Shown here: positions 35,717-45,959 of the stretch, piece by piece
How the letters are laid out: each line of letters begins with the position of its first letter
Position numbering within the stretch: position 1 is the first letter of the stretch
Program-made: the position numbers and the translations under genes
Notes under the pieces: model-generated
What the model saw: only the letters and a program-made list of their open reading frames with translations
The model's database searches: none
What the model was told of the DNA's origin: nothing
DNA from: Pseudomonas sp.
Lineage (GTDB): Bacteria > Pseudomonadota > Gammaproteobacteria > Pseudomonadales > Pseudomonadaceae
Length of the DNA stretch: 64,000 nt
NCBI GenBank assembly: GCA_030656145.1
Contig: JAUSOF010000028.1
Span: 1-64,000 of the forward strand
Direction: 5' to 3'

Positions 35717-36249
35717 GATCGAGCCTCCAGATAACGCTGCAAGGCGGCCAGTGAATCGGGGCAATACGGCAAGTGCCGCGTTTCCGCCAGCGCCTCATCG
35801 ATGGAGATAAAACGCGCCTCCAGCACTTCCTCCGGCTGCAGCACCAGCGGTGCATCGGACACCGCCGAGTAAGCCCGGCACCACAGCCGGCTTTCAGGGG
35901 CGTCATAGAGAAAATGCGCGTGCTCGACCAGCAGCACATCCTCAATACCCAGCTCCTCGGCCAGCTCGCGAACAGCCGATTCGGCGTAACTCTCGCCCTC
36001 CAGCACCATGCCACCTGCGGCCACATCCCAGTAGCCCGGATACAGTGCCTTGCTCAGCGTCCGCCGGTGCACACACAGCTCACCGGCCGAATTGAACAGC
36101 AGGATATAAGTACCGCGACCCAGCAAGCGACGCTCGCGTAACTCCGCGCGCAATACACCACCCAGCGGCCGATCCTGCTCGTCGACCCAGGCGATCAGCT
36201 CCGCATCGGAGGCTGCGCGATGCGCCATCTCGGCGTCTGATATGGCCAC
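35713..36249 (-). CDS. NUDIX hydrolase
   Basis: A 178-residue protein with an intact Nudix box, GMVLEGESYAESAVRELAEELGI (G-x5-E-x7-REL-x-EE-x-G-I, about residues 80-102), that binds metal and hydrolyses a nucleoside-diphosphate-linked substrate not identifiable from sequence. The pattern around it (RTYILLFN, LYPGYWDVAAGG) resembles YfcD-like hydrolases. It begins with GTG 3 bases after the DUF2333 stop; an ATG seven codons later is an alternative. The final codons run into a dispersed repeat that supplies the stop. Confidence 0.88.
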   Translation of the reverse strand: MAISDAEMAHRAASDAELIAWVDEQDRPLGGVLRAELRERRLLGRGTYILLFNSAGELCVHRRTLSKALYPGYWDVAAGGMVLEGESYAESAVRELAEELGIEDVLLVEHAHFLYDAPESRLWCRAYSAVSDAPLVLQPEEVLEARFISIDEALAETRHLPYCPDSLAALQRYLEARS

Positions 36250-36252
36250 CGG

Positions 36253-37320
36253 TTAACCCTGCGACAGCAATTGACGCAGATCGATGAGCCCGGCATTGGC
36301 CCGCGAAATATAGTTGGCCATTACCAATGAGTGGTTGGCCAGCAGGCCGTAACCACTGCCGTTGAGGATCATCGGACTCCACAGGGTTTCCTGGGCGGCC
36401 TCCAGCTCACGAATAATCTGCCGTACGCTGACGGTGGCATTCTTCTTCGCCAGCACATCGGCGAAATCCACTTCAATGGCGCGCAGCAGATGCGACAGCG
36501 CCCAGGCTTGACCTCGGGCTTCGTAAAACACGTTGTCGATCTGCATCCATGGAGTCTCGTAAGTCCCCTCGTTAACGTGCATCGCCTGACCTTCGACCAT
36601 GTCTTTCAGGGCAGTATCGGTATTCAAGCGCACCTGACCGACACTGGCCGACAGGCGCTGCGACAGCGAACCCAGGCGAGTAGCGGCATCGCCTAGCCAG
36701 GCATTGAGGTTATCGGCGCGGCTGTAGAACTGTGCGTTCGACTGACCCGGATCACCCAGACGCGCCATGTAGCGGTCAAGTGACTTGATTGCTTCGCGGT
36801 ACTCCGCCTCGGATGCCGGCAGTGCCCAACTCTTGTTATCGAAATGGAAGCGCGGCTCGGCCTTGGCCAGATCCGGGTCCTCGGTGGACTGCGACTGCGA
36901 GCGCGCGAAGTCCTTGCGCAGAGCGCGCGCCATGTCACGTACCTGGATCAGCACGCCATATTCCCAGCTCGGCATATTGTCCAGCCACAGCCCCGGTGGG
37001 GCGAGGTCGTTAGACAAGTAGCCACCGGGCTTATCCAGCAAGGTGCTGGCGACATGCTTCAGCGTGGCCACCGTGGTGTAGCCATTGACCATCTGGTGCT
37101 GCGCGCTTTGCGCCGTGGCTTCGGCACGCTGCTGCACCGGGAACTGCTCAGGCTCCTGGCTCCAGTACCAGCCGACCACCAGCGCCAGCAGCAGATAAAG
37201 ACCGAGCAAGCCGGCAATTGACCGGCTTAGCCAGCCGCCACCCAGATAGCTGCGCACGTTATCCACCGAGTCATCGACGCTATCGCGCGCGCCTGCAGCG
37301 CTTTTTTTCCAATCCAGCAT
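36253..37320 (-). CDS. DUF2333 membrane-anchored protein
   Basis: A 355-residue protein with one N-terminal membrane helix (about residues 35-52) and a long, mainly helical periplasmic or extracytoplasmic domain. It is the conserved DUF2333 protein found next to the NUDIX gene in Pseudomonas. The N-terminus is MLDWKKSAAGARDSVDDSVDNVRSY. Function is unknown. It is the first gene of the minus-strand run DUF2333-NUDIX, since the next gene starts 3 bases after its stop. Confidence 0.85.
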   Translation of the reverse strand: MLDWKKSAAGARDSVDDSVDNVRSYLGGGWLSRSIAGLLGLYLLLALVVGWYWSQEPEQFPVQQRAEATAQSAQHQMVNGYTTVATLKHVASTLLDKPGGYLSNDLAPPGLWLDNMPSWEYGVLIQVRDMARALRKDFARSQSQSTEDPDLAKAEPRFHFDNKSWALPASEAEYREAIKSLDRYMARLGDPGQSNAQFYSRADNLNAWLGDAATRLGSLSQRLSASVGQVRLNTDTALKDMVEGQAMHVNEGTYETPWMQIDNVFYEARGQAWALSHLLRAIEVDFADVLAKKNATVSVRQIIRELEAAQETLWSPMILNGSGYGLLANHSLVMANYISRANAGLIDLRQLLSQG

Positions 37321-37587
37321 GGCAGTGTCCTTTCAACTATGGCATTTGCTGTTCGACCACAACCCTGCACCCAAGGTTGCGTAATAGCCATGCACTATAG
37401 ATGAAGCATAGGCTGATGCGCAGCGCTGGCGAGCAACTTAGCGGCGCTGAAACACCAGAGCAGCGCAGCGCTCAATGTGACCGAAGGCTCACGCTGATAG
37501 ATCGACGGTATTCCTGGCCAAAGCAGCAGTGATAGCATCGAGCTACCACGGCAGACTGCCTCCGTCGCCTCACTCGAAATCAGACCC

Positions 37588-39213
37588 ATGACCGAGCACG
37601 AAGACCCTAGTCTCGACCGCCTAAAACAGCATTTCGCCCAGCGCGTGACCCACCAGGCGCGGCAGACCCTCGAAACCTGGCAACGCCTGCAGCGCTCCGA
37701 ATGGAACGAGCGCGGCATGCATGACCTCAGCGAGGCCACGCTGCTGCTGCAGCGCTACGCCGAGCGCTTCGAGCAGGCCGAGCACTTGCAGCTGGCGAAG
37801 GCTATCGGCGCTTGCCTGCAGGCGGTCGCGGACAACCGCGGACGCCTCAACAGCGAGCTGATAAGCCAACTCAACCAGCTCATGCAGCGCCTGTCGCGCA
37901 CCGGACTGCGCCGTGGCGACAGCTTCGAGCAGACCGCACTGCCGCCGCTGCGCAAGCCGGTCTACCTGGCCTTGCAGCACCTCGAGCGAGCCGAGCACCT
38001 GGCCCAGCAGCTGGGGTACTTCGGCATGACCGCACAAGCGCTGGACACGGCCAATGCGTTCCGCTCGGCGATGCTCGAACGCCATCCGGCCGCCATCCTC
38101 ATGGACGTCGACTTTTCCGGCCCTGGTGCCGGCTTGCAACTGGCTGAAGCGGTGCAGCAGAGCCTGGAAGAGAAAATCCCCCTGTTGTTCTACAGCCACC
38201 AGGAAACCGACACGCCGACACGCCTGGCGGCGGTGCGCGCTGGCGGCCAGGAGTTTTTCACCGGCACCCTGGACGCATCCAGCCTGCTCGAACGCATCGA
38301 AGTGCTGGCCCATGTGGCGCAGTACGAGCCCTACAAAGTACTGATTGTCGACGACTCGCGCGCCCAGGCCACCTACACCGCACGCACCCTGAACAGCGCA
38401 GGGATTCTCACCCGCACGCTGACCGAGCCAATCCGAGCCATGACCGAGCTGGCAGAATTCCAGCCTGATCTGATCATCCTCGACATGTACATGCCCGAGT
38501 GCAACGGCCCCGAACTGGCCAAAGTGATCCGTCACAACGACCGCTATGTCAGCGTGCCGATCATTTACCTGTCCGCAGAAGACGATCTCGACAAACAGCT
38601 CGACGCCATGAGCGAAGGTGGCGACGACTTCCTGACCAAACCGATCAAGCCGCGCCACCTGATCGCTACCGTGCGCAATCGCGTCGCCCGCGCGCGCAAC
38701 CTCAAGGCGCGCATGGTGCGCGACAGCCTGACCGGCCTGTACAACCATACCCACACCCTGCAATTGCTCGAAGATGCCCGCTTCCGCGCCGAACGCGACG
38801 GCCAACCGCTGAGCTTCGCCATGCTCGATATCGACTTCTTCAAGAAGGTCAACGACAACTATGGCCACCCCATGGGCGACCGGGTGATCAAGAGCCTGGC
38901 GCTGTTCCTCAAGCAACGCCTGCGCAAAAGCGACCACATCGGCCGTTACGGCGGCGAAGAGTTTGCCGTGGTCATGCCCAATACCGACGCCAAGGCGGCC
39001 CAGCAGGTGCTCGACGAAATCCGCCGGCGCTTCGCCGAAATCCGCTACCCGGCGCAGCCGTTGGACCTGTCCTGCACCTTCAGTTGCGGCATCGCCCAAC
39101 TGCAAGGCAATACGAGCAGCCAAACCCTGAACCAACAGGCCGACGAGGCGCTTTACGTGGCCAAACATGGCGGGCGCAACCGAGTTGAGGTGTTCGCTGC
39201 CAACCCGGTGTAG
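37588..39213 (+). CDS. gcbA: Response-regulator diguanylate cyclase, GcbA-like
   Basis: A 541-residue cytoplasmic protein. After a helical N-terminus (about 1-115) comes a degenerate receiver (about 125-245; ALQHL replaces the acidic pair), a full receiver (250-370; Asp255/Asp256, phospho-acceptor Asp299, Lys351), and a GGDEF domain (about 375-541) with GGEEF at 455-459 and an I-site RKSD at 446-449. It should make cyclic-di-GMP. The architecture and place between the DUF2333 gene and a chemoreceptor match GcbA (PA4843), linked to attachment and dispersal. It has its own promoter region, divergent from DUF2333. Confidence 0.88.
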   Translation: MTEHEDPSLDRLKQHFAQRVTHQARQTLETWQRLQRSEWNERGMHDLSEATLLLQRYAERFEQAEHLQLAKAIGACLQAVADNRGRLNSELISQLNQLMQRLSRTGLRRGDSFEQTALPPLRKPVYLALQHLERAEHLAQQLGYFGMTAQALDTANAFRSAMLERHPAAILMDVDFSGPGAGLQLAEAVQQSLEEKIPLLFYSHQETDTPTRLAAVRAGGQEFFTGTLDASSLLERIEVLAHVAQYEPYKVLIVDDSRAQATYTARTLNSAGILTRTLTEPIRAMTELAEFQPDLIILDMYMPECNGPELAKVIRHNDRYVSVPIIYLSAEDDLDKQLDAMSEGGDDFLTKPIKPRHLIATVRNRVARARNLKARMVRDSLTGLYNHTHTLQLLEDARFRAERDGQPLSFAMLDIDFFKKVNDNYGHPMGDRVIKSLALFLKQRLRKSDHIGRYGGEEFAVVMPNTDAKAAQQVLDEIRRRFAEIRYPAQPLDLSCTFSCGIAQLQGNTSSQTLNQQADEALYVAKHGGRNRVEVFAANPV

Positions 39214-39304
39214 GGGCCAGCAACATGGCCGCAATAAATCCTGCCGCCACCTCCGTCGTCATCAGCCTGTCATGAAAACGCAATAACTTCAGCGCCATAG
39301 CGGT

Positions 39305-39328
39305 TGCGCCCGAACCTCATCGGGCGCA
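39305..39328. terminator. Hairpin between gcbA and the chemoreceptor gene
   Basis: TGCGCCCGA / TCGGGCGCA form a perfect 9-bp stem with a 6-base loop, 91 bases after the gcbA stop and 32 bases before the next ATG. It may be a terminator or lie in the chemoreceptor leader. Confidence 0.45.
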
Positions 39329-39360
39329 CGCCAGCACCCTTCCGTCTGCGGTCGAGTCCT

Positions 39361-41334
39361 ATGCGCCTGAAATCACTTACCAACCTCAATACCCTGCTGC
39401 TGGTTACCGTCTGCGTGGCCCTGGCTGCCACCCTCTGGTGGTCGCAGCGCGCCCTGGAGCGCCCCTACCTGCTGATGGAGCGCTACCTGAGCCTGTCCCA
39501 ACAGTTTCAACGGGAGGCGGCGCGCAATATCCTCGACTACCTCGCCAGCGGCGATGCCCTGCAGCACAGCGCGGCGATCCAGGCCCTGGACAACCTGGCG
39601 CCCGCAATTGCCGAACTGCCGCCACAACTGGCCGAGGAGCTACGCCCCAGCCTGACTGAACTGCATAGTTTCAGCGCCAACCAACTGCTCGCCGCCGGCA
39701 AGCTGGCGGGCGATCCTCAGGGTTTGCTGCTGCAGGCCGAGCGCGAGATGGGCGGCGCCCTGGAACAACTGGCGCGCTATGCCGACAGCGCTGGCGCCGA
39801 TGCGGCGCACGCCTATCGCCGGCCCTTGTTTGTCGCGGCTCAGCATTTGGCGCGCCTGGCTCACGCCCGCGACAAACTGGTCAGCAGCGGCCGCAGCGAG
39901 CTGGTCCGCGACGTTGAGCGCGAGCTGGCTGCACTTGGCCTCCAGGCGCAAGCCCTGGAGGCCTTGCCCCTGCTGGGCGTAGCCGACGACAGCAGCTCCA
40001 GCAGCGCTGATTTTTCCGCCCTGCTGGGCCTGGCCAGCGACAGTAGCAGCACGCCAGCAGAAGACCGCGGCGTTGCCCTCAAGCGTGATTTTGCCAGCCT
40101 GATCAGCCGCTACCCTGACGAATTGCAACGCACCCGCAGTCTGGTAGAACAGCGCGTTACCCTGGCCAGTGCCACCCGCAGCCAGGTCGATGACGTGCAG
40201 CAAGCGCTCGCTACCCTGGAGCCTGCCGTACGTGCCGAGCATGGGCGGATTCAGGGCGAGGTGCGCCTGCTCCAGGGCCTGATGATCGGCCTGATCCTGC
40301 TGATTGCCCTGACCATCGACACGATTCAACGGCGCCTGACCCGGGTCCTCAACCATCTGGTGCCAGCCTTGTCGGCCTGGGCCCAAGGCGATTTCGCCGA
40401 GGACATCACGCTCGGCTCGCGCACCCGCGAATTGTGTGACATCGAGGCTTCACTGAACCGCCTGCGCGTCTACCTGGTCGATCTGGTTGGCAGCATCCGC
40501 CTGCACGCCGAGCAGGTTGCCAGCTCCAGTCGCACCCTGGCCGACCTCAGTGGTGGCCTGCATGCCGGCGCGGAACGCCAGGCGGGCGATACCGCACAGA
40601 TTCGCGATGCCCTCGGCGAACTGGAAGCAACCATCCAGCAAGTCGCAGGGAACGCCAGCCAAGCCGCCGATGCCAGCCGTGATGCCGACCGCGCCCTGGA
40701 GCAGGGTCAGCAGGTGATCGGTCAGAGCCTCAGCGGGTTGCACGCCCTGGTCGGCGAAGTCCAGGACAATGCCCAGGCCATCGAACGCCTGGCCGAGGAA
40801 ACCGCGACCATCGGCAACGTGTTGACGGTGATCCGCGGCATCGCCGAGCAAACCAACCTGCTGGCCCTCAACGCAGCCATCGAAGCCGCCCGCGCCGGCG
40901 AGGCTGGACGCGGCTTTGCTGTGGTCGCCGACGAGGTGCGTTCGTTGTCGCAGCGCACCAGCGGCGCCACCTCGGAAATCCAGGCGCTGATCGGGCGCCT
41001 GCAACAGGCCGCCCGACAGTCCGTCGACGCCATGCGGGCACAGGTCGAACATGCCCAAGCCAGCGCCGGCCAGGCCGAAGCCGCCGATGGCGCACTCGAT
41101 GAAATCATCGTAGCAATTCGCACCATCGCCAGCATGGCTGAGCGCATCGCCGACGCCACCGCCCAGCAAAGCGGCGCAGTCAGCGAGATTCGCGGTCACA
41201 GCGAGCGCATCCACCAACTTGGCGGCGACAACCTGGTGCGCATCGGCGAGGGGCGTCAGCAAGGCGATCGGCTGTTGCAGGTGGGCGGCCAGCTACACAC
41301 GGCGGTGCAGGCATTTCGCCTATCAGGCCGCTGA
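39361..41334 (+). CDS. ctpL: Methyl-accepting chemotaxis protein, CtpL-like
   Basis: A 657-residue chemoreceptor. TM1 (about residues 11-28) and TM2 (about 303-323) flank a 275-residue helical ligand domain with a Ser-rich stretch (DDSSSSSAD... near residue 210). A HAMP-like linker (about 325-385) and the signalling domain follow, with the hairpin tip [19 protein letters not shown] (about 496-514). In P. aeruginosa the gene at this position is ctpL, a low-phosphate chemoreceptor. The ligand here is inferred from synteny only. The TGA stop is part of the repeat that begins at 41326. Confidence 0.78.
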   Translation: MRLKSLTNLNTLLLVTVCVALAATLWWSQRALERPYLLMERYLSLSQQFQREAARNILDYLASGDALQHSAAIQALDNLAPAIAELPPQLAEELRPSLTELHSFSANQLLAAGKLAGDPQGLLLQAEREMGGALEQLARYADSAGADAAHAYRRPLFVAAQHLARLAHARDKLVSSGRSELVRDVERELAALGLQAQALEALPLLGVADDSSSSSADFSALLGLASDSSSTPAEDRGVALKRDFASLISRYPDELQRTRSLVEQRVTLASATRSQVDDVQQALATLEPAVRAEHGRIQGEVRLLQGLMIGLILLIALTIDTIQRRLTRVLNHLVPALSAWAQGDFAEDITLGSRTRELCDIEASLNRLRVYLVDLVGSIRLHAEQVASSSRTLADLSGGLHAGAERQAGDTAQIRDALGELEATIQQVAGNASQAADASRDADRALEQGQQVIGQSLSGLHALVGEVQDNAQAIERLAEETATIGNVLTVIRGIAEQTNLLALNAAIEAARAGEAGRGFAVVADEVRSLSQRTSGATSEIQALIGRLQQAARQSVDAMRAQVEHAQASAGQAEAADGALDEIIVAIRTIASMAERIADATAQQSGAVSEIRGHSERIHQLGGDNLVRIGEGRQQGDRLLQVGGQLHTAVQAFRLSGR

Positions 41335-41461
41335 AAAACTACTGCGCTCGGCTATGCGGCGTTGAAATCAGTCTCGGAATGCTCATGTACAGCTCGTACA
41401 CTCCGCTTCCTCGACTGATTTCGCCTTGCCTAGCCGTCGCTCGCTACATTTTTCAACGGCC
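41326..41461. repeat. 136-bp inverted-repeat element overlapping the chemoreceptor stop
   Basis: The left end GGCCGCTGAAAAA and the reverse complement of the right end, GGCCGTTGAAAAA, match at 12 of 13 bases. The interior contains further paired stretches (GAAATCAGTC / GACTGATTTC at about 41366 and 41414; TACAGCTCGTA at the middle), so the whole element can fold as a long imperfect hairpin. I recognise this as a non-coding repeat seen in several Pseudomonas genomes. The TGA of the upstream gene lies within its left end. Confidence 0.75.
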
Positions 41462-41559
41462 TGCTGTAGCGCACTCACTGGTCAGGCGCGGCCATCTGTC
41501 GCAGCCGCGGCGCGCGGGCGTGCCGGCGGGTCATTGGTCCACCTGACAAGTCCGCTTAC

Positions 41560-41589
41560 AGCCTGCGCCCTGACGTTAGGTCGCAGGCT
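41560..41589. promoter_or_regulatory. Inverted repeat before dsbD
   Basis: AGCCTGCG / CGCAGGCT, a perfect 8-bp inverted repeat with a 14-base spacer, lies 40 bases before the dsbD ATG. TTTATGAT just after it could be a -10 element, making the repeat a possible operator. Confidence 0.35.
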
Positions 41590-41628
41590 TGGTTTATGAT
41601 GCGGGTACTTCCGACCCGCGAGACCGCC

Positions 41629-43404
41629 ATGCGCCGTTTGCTCTGCCTGATCCTGCTGCTGGTTACCCTGCCTGCCGGCGCCGGCCTGTTCGACAACCGC
41701 CCAGCCTCGGCGCCGCTGGGCGCGCCACTCAACAACAGTGCGGACTTCCTGCCGGTGCGCGAGGCGTTCCAGCTGAGCCTGGTCGACAGCTCTGCCGAGT
41801 CGGTCACGGTGCGCTTCGTCGCCGCCGAGGGCTACTACCTCTACAAGCACCGTTTCCAATTCAGCAGCGAGCCCGCCGACATCGGCCTGGATACCGCGAA
41901 AATGCCGGCCGGCGAGGCGAAATTCGACGAGTATTTCGGCGATGTCGAGGTCTACTACGGCATATTGGATGTCGAGTTGCCGCTGGAAAACCCGGACAAC
42001 CGCCCGTTCAACCTCAATGTCAGCTACCAGGGCTGCGCCGACAAAGGCTTGTGCTACCCACCAGAAACCGAACAGCTGAAAATTGGCGGCGGCACGCCCG
42101 ATGCCGCGACCGGCAGCCCAGGCGGCACAGGCAATAGCTGGAGCTGGAGCGACCTGGCGCTGTTCTTCCTCGCCGGCCTGGGCCTGACCTTTACCCCGTG
42201 CGTGTTGCCGATGCTGCCGATCCTCTCCGGCGTGGTGCTGCGCGGCCAGGTTGGTGGCCTGCGCAGCTTTAGCCTGTCGCTGGCCTATGTGCTGCCGATG
42301 GCGCTCTGTTTCGCCGTGCTTGGCGCGCTGATGGGGGTATTCGGTGCCGGCCTCAACCTGCAGGCACGCCTGCAATCGGCGTGGATCCTGGTGCCTTTCG
42401 CCGCCTTCTTCGCCGTGTTCGCCCTGGCCATGTTCGGCGTCTACGAACTACGCTTGCCACGCCTGCTCAGCGAACCCCTGGATCGCCTGGCCGGCAAGAC
42501 CCGCGGCGGCTCCCACGCCAATGCGGCCGTACTTGGTGTGCTCTCCAGCCTGCTGGTATCGCCCTGCGTATCGGCCCCCCTGGCGGGTGCGCTGCTGTAT
42601 ATCAGTGCCAGCGGTGACGCCTTGGGCGGTGGCCTGAAACTGTTCGCCCTGGGCCTGGGCATGGGCGCGCCACTGGTGCTGTTCGCCACCGGTGGCGGCG
42701 CCCTGCTGCCGAAGTCGGGCACCTGGATGATTGGTGTACGCAATGCCTTCGGCGTACTGCTGCTGGCGGTCTCTGTATGGCTGGTCGAACGCGTGCTGCC
42801 GGGTCAACTGGCGCTGGCCTTGTGGGGTTTGCTCGCCGGTGGCGTCGCGCTGTTTCTCGGCGCCCTGGAGCTTGGCCCGAAGACCCACAAACAGAAACTC
42901 AGCCAGCTGGCCGGTCTGGTGCTGCTGGTCTACGCCCTGGCTGCCTGGACCGGCGCGCTGCAGGGTCAGAACGACCCACTGCGCCCGCTCGGGCACATGT
43001 CGCTGGCCGGCAGTACCAGCGCGCAAATGCAATCGAACAACTGGCACACCATCAGCACCCCCGCCGAACTGGATGCCGCCTTCGTCGCTGCAAAGAGCGC
43101 AGGCACACCCCTGCTGCTCGACTGGTATGCCGACTGGTGCATCAGCTGCAAGGTGATCGAGCGCGAAGTGCTCAACGCCCCGCAAGTCGCCAGCCAGCTG
43201 GGCGATTACCGCCTGATACGCTTTGACATCACCGAGAGCAACCCGGCCCAGCGCGCCCTGCTCGACCGCTACCAGCTGTTTGGCCCACCGGCGATCCTGC
43301 TGTTTGATGCCCAGGGTGACGAATGGCAGGACCTGCGCGTAGTGGGCGAAATCGACGTAGTGGCCTTCGCTGCGCGCCTGAGCCAGGCAAGCGAACGTTT
43401 TTAA
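41629..43404 (+). CDS. dsbD: Thiol:disulfide interchange protein DsbD (DipZ)
   Basis: A 591-residue inner-membrane protein that carries electrons from cytoplasmic thioredoxin to the periplasm. After a signal peptide (about 1-20), the alpha domain holds Cys136 and Cys142 (CADKGLCYPP). The beta domain has about eight helices with redox cysteines in TPCVLPML and SPCVSAPL. The C-terminal thioredoxin-like gamma domain has WCISC (Cys504 and Cys507). All six active cysteines are present. The ATG at 41629 starts the signal peptide; an earlier in-frame ATG would precede it by 11 codons. Confidence 0.95.
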   Translation: MRRLLCLILLLVTLPAGAGLFDNRPASAPLGAPLNNSADFLPVREAFQLSLVDSSAESVTVRFVAAEGYYLYKHRFQFSSEPADIGLDTAKMPAGEAKFDEYFGDVEVYYGILDVELPLENPDNRPFNLNVSYQGCADKGLCYPPETEQLKIGGGTPDAATGSPGGTGNSWSWSDLALFFLAGLGLTFTPCVLPMLPILSGVVLRGQVGGLRSFSLSLAYVLPMALCFAVLGALMGVFGAGLNLQARLQSAWILVPFAAFFAVFALAMFGVYELRLPRLLSEPLDRLAGKTRGGSHANAAVLGVLSSLLVSPCVSAPLAGALLYISASGDALGGGLKLFALGLGMGAPLVLFATGGGALLPKSGTWMIGVRNAFGVLLLAVSVWLVERVLPGQLALALWGLLAGGVALFLGALELGPKTHKQKLSQLAGLVLLVYALAAWTGALQGQNDPLRPLGHMSLAGSTSAQMQSNNWHTISTPAELDAAFVAAKSAGTPLLLDWYADWCISCKVIEREVLNAPQVASQLGDYRLIRFDITESNPAQRALLDRYQLFGPPAILLFDAQGDEWQDLRVVGEIDVVAFAARLSQASERF

Positions 43405-43525
43405 TGCTCACAGTCATATAAATGACGCAAACTACCGACATCGTGCCGGCTATTGCTGAGAACTGGACATTCTTGCGCCGCCTCCGGCATAGTCCTGCGG
43501 TGCGAACAACAAGGAACAGCGCATC

Positions 43526-43969
43526 ATGGCCACCTTACTGGTGCTGCACGGCCCCAACCTGAATTTGCTCGGCACTCGCGAGCCGGGCGTCTATGGCGCT
43601 ACCACCCTGGAACAGATCAACCTCGACCTGGAGCGCCGCGCCCGCGAGGCAGGCCATCATCTGCTGTACCTGCAGAGCAATGCCGAGTACGAACTGATCG
43701 AGCGCATTCACGCCGCAAAGGGCGAAGGTGTCGACTTTATCCTGATCAATCCCGCCGCTTTCACTCATACCAGCGTCGCATTACGTGACGCATTGCTGGC
43801 GGTGAGCATCCCATTCATCGAAGTGCACCTGTCAAACGTGCACAAACGCGAAGCTTTCCGCCATCACTCCTACTTTTCCGATGTCGCTGTAGGGGTGATC
43901 TGCGGTCTTGGCGCCAGCGGTTACCGGCTGGCCCTGGAGGCCGCACTCGAACAATTTGAACAACCCTGA
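43526..43969 (+). CDS. aroQ: 3-dehydroquinate dehydratase, type II
   Basis: A 147-residue shikimate-pathway enzyme that converts 3-dehydroquinate to 3-dehydroshikimate; type II enzymes form dodecamers. Motifs are [18 protein letters not shown] (with active-site Tyr23), [32 protein letters not shown], and [17 protein letters not shown] with the catalytic His. Length is typical. It is followed at 22 bases by accB, an arrangement widely conserved in gammaproteobacteria. Confidence 0.97.
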   Translation: MATLLVLHGPNLNLLGTREPGVYGATTLEQINLDLERRAREAGHHLLYLQSNAEYELIERIHAAKGEGVDFILINPAAFTHTSVALRDALLAVSIPFIEVHLSNVHKREAFRHHSYFSDVAVGVICGLGASGYRLALEAALEQFEQP

Positions 43970-43991
43970 CCTCACTGGGAGTTGAGCCACT

Positions 43992-44447
43992 ATGGATATA
44001 CGTAAAGTCAAGAAACTGATCGAACTGCTGGAAGAGTCCGGCATCGATGAGCTGGAAATTCGCGAAGGCGAAGAGTCTGTACGCATCAGCCGTCACGGCA
44101 AGCAACCGACCTACGCCCAGCAGCCCATGTACGCGCCACAGCCCGCACCAGCTGCGCCGGCACCCGTCGCTGCTGCCGCTGCCGAAGCCGCTCCGGCTGC
44201 TGCCAAGTTGAACGGCACCGTAGTACGTTCGCCGATGGTCGGCACCTTCTTCCGCGCCGCTTCGCCGACCTCGGGCAACTTCGTTGAAGTCGGCTCGGTC
44301 GTTAAAAAAGGTGACATCCTCTGCATCGTCGAGGCGATGAAGATGATGAACCACATCGAGGCCGAGAGCAGTGGCACCATCGAATCCATCCTGGGCGAGA
44401 ACGGCCAGCCGGTGGAATACGATCAGCCTCTGTTCACCATCGTTTGA
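43992..44447 (+). CDS. accB: Biotin carboxyl carrier protein of acetyl-CoA carboxylase
   Basis: A 151-residue carrier for the first committed step of fatty-acid synthesis. An N-terminal helical part (residues 1-35) is joined by an Ala/Pro-rich linker (about 44-71) to the biotinyl domain. Biotin is attached at Lys117 in EAMKMM, with the thumb segment [11 protein letters not shown] preceding. It forms an operon with accC, 17 bases downstream. Confidence 0.97.
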   Translation: MDIRKVKKLIELLEESGIDELEIREGEESVRISRHGKQPTYAQQPMYAPQPAPAAPAPVAAAAAEAAPAAAKLNGTVVRSPMVGTFFRAASPTSGNFVEVGSVVKKGDILCIVEAMKMMNHIEAESSGTIESILGENGQPVEYDQPLFTIV

Positions 44448-44464
44448 AACGCGGAGAGCCTGCG

Positions 44465-45814
44465 ATGTTGGAAAAAGTTCTGATCGCCAACCGCGGCGAG
44501 ATCGCCTTACGCGTCTTGCGTGCGTGCAAAGAGCTGGGCATCAAGACCGTCGCGGTGCACTCCACCGCTGACCGCGACCTGATGCACCTGGGCCTGGCCG
44601 ATGAATCGGTGTGTATCGGCCCGGCGTCCGGCGCCCTGTCCTACCTGAACATTCCGGCGATCATCAGCGCCGCCGAAGTGACTGGCGCCACTGCCATCCA
44701 CCCGGGCTACGGCTTTCTCGCGGAAAACGCCGATTTCGCCGAACAGGTGGAAAACTCAGGCTTCGCCTTTATCGGCCCGACCGCCGCCACCATTCGCCTG
44801 ATGGGCGATAAGGTATCGGCCAAGGATGCCATGAAGCGCGCCGGTGTACCGGTGGTACCCGGCTCCGACGGCCCGCTGCCGGAAGACGAGGAAACTGCTC
44901 TGGCGATTGCCCGCGAAGTGGGCTACCCGGTGATCATCAAGGCCGCTGGCGGCGGCGGTGGTCGCGGCATGCGCGTAGTGCACAAGGAAGAAGACCTGAT
45001 CAAATCGGCCAAGCTGACCCGCAGCGAAGCCGGTTCGGTGTTCGGCAACCCGATGGTTTATCTGGAGAAGTTCCTCGGCAACCCACGCCATGTGGAAGTC
45101 CAGGTTCTGTCCGACGGCCAGGGCCAAGCCATCCACTTGGGTGATCGTGACTGCTCACTGCAGCGCCGCCACCAGAAAGTACTGGAAGAAGCACCGGCCC
45201 CGTTCATCAACGAGAAGTCGCGTGCCGAAGTGCTCAAGCGCTGCGTCGATGCCTGCATCGAAATCGGTTATCGCGGCGCTGGCACCTTCGAGTTCCTCTA
45301 TGAAGATGGCAATTTCTACTTCATCGAAATGAACACGCGTGTGCAGGTCGAGCACCCTGTTTCGGAAATGGTCACCGGTATCGACATCGTCAAGGAGATG
45401 CTCAGCATCGCCGCTGGCAACAAGCTGTCGTTCACCCAGGATGACGTAGTGATCCGCGGCCATTCCCTGGAATGCCGAATCAACGCCGAAGACCCGGACA
45501 ACTTCATGCCCTGCCCCGGCAAGGTCAATCACTTCCATGCGCCGGGCGGCAACGGCGTGCGGGTCGATTCGCACCTGTACAGCGGCTACACCGTACCGCC
45601 GCACTACGACTCGCTGATCGGCAAGATCATCACCTACGGCGCTACCCGCGACGAAGCCATGGCACGCATGCGCAATGCCCTGGACGAAATCGTGGTCGAC
45701 GGAATCAAGACCAACGTGCCCCTGCACCGCATGCTGGTCCGCGACAAAGGCTTCTGCAAAGGCGGCGTGAATATCCACTACCTGGAAAAGAAACTGGGTA
45801 TGGATAAGCACTAA
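44465..45814 (+). CDS. accC: Biotin carboxylase subunit of acetyl-CoA carboxylase
   Basis: A 449-residue ATP-grasp enzyme that carboxylates the biotin on AccB. It starts [23 protein letters not shown]-binding glycine loop [11 protein letters not shown] (about residues 161-171) and catalytic [23 protein letters not shown] are intact, and [17 protein letters not shown] carries the catalytic Glu/Arg/Glu. Length equals E. coli AccC. The ATG at 44465 follows GGAGAGCCTGCG; a rarer upstream ATG overlaps the accB stop. A strong terminator follows. Confidence 0.98.
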   Translation: MLEKVLIANRGEIALRVLRACKELGIKTVAVHSTADRDLMHLGLADESVCIGPASGALSYLNIPAIISAAEVTGATAIHPGYGFLAENADFAEQVENSGFAFIGPTAATIRLMGDKVSAKDAMKRAGVPVVPGSDGPLPEDEETALAIAREVGYPVIIKAAGGGGGRGMRVVHKEEDLIKSAKLTRSEAGSVFGNPMVYLEKFLGNPRHVEVQVLSDGQGQAIHLGDRDCSLQRRHQKVLEEAPAPFINEKSRAEVLKRCVDACIEIGYRGAGTFEFLYEDGNFYFIEMNTRVQVEHPVSEMVTGIDIVKEMLSIAAGNKLSFTQDDVVIRGHSLECRINAEDPDNFMPCPGKVNHFHAPGGNGVRVDSHLYSGYTVPPHYDSLIGKIITYGATRDEAMARMRNALDEIVVDGIKTNVPLHRMLVRDKGFCKGGVNIHYLEKKLGMDKH

Positions 45815-45832
45815 GCTTCGGCGTAGCGCACA

Positions 45833-45862
45833 GACAAGGGCTGCCATTGGGCAGCCCTTGTC
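45833..45862 (+). terminator. Rho-independent terminator of aroQ-accB-accC
   Basis: GACAAGGGCTGCC / GGCAGCCCTTGTC form a perfect 13-bp stem with an ATTG loop, followed by GTTTCT. It begins 18 bases after the accC stop. Confidence 0.85.
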
Positions 45863-45959
45863 GTTTCTGCCTACCGCAAGCGGTGGCAGCCGTACCACCG
45901 CTTCAAGTAAGCTGCGCGCCAATTTGCACCATCACGCCACAGCGCTCACGAGGATTCCC

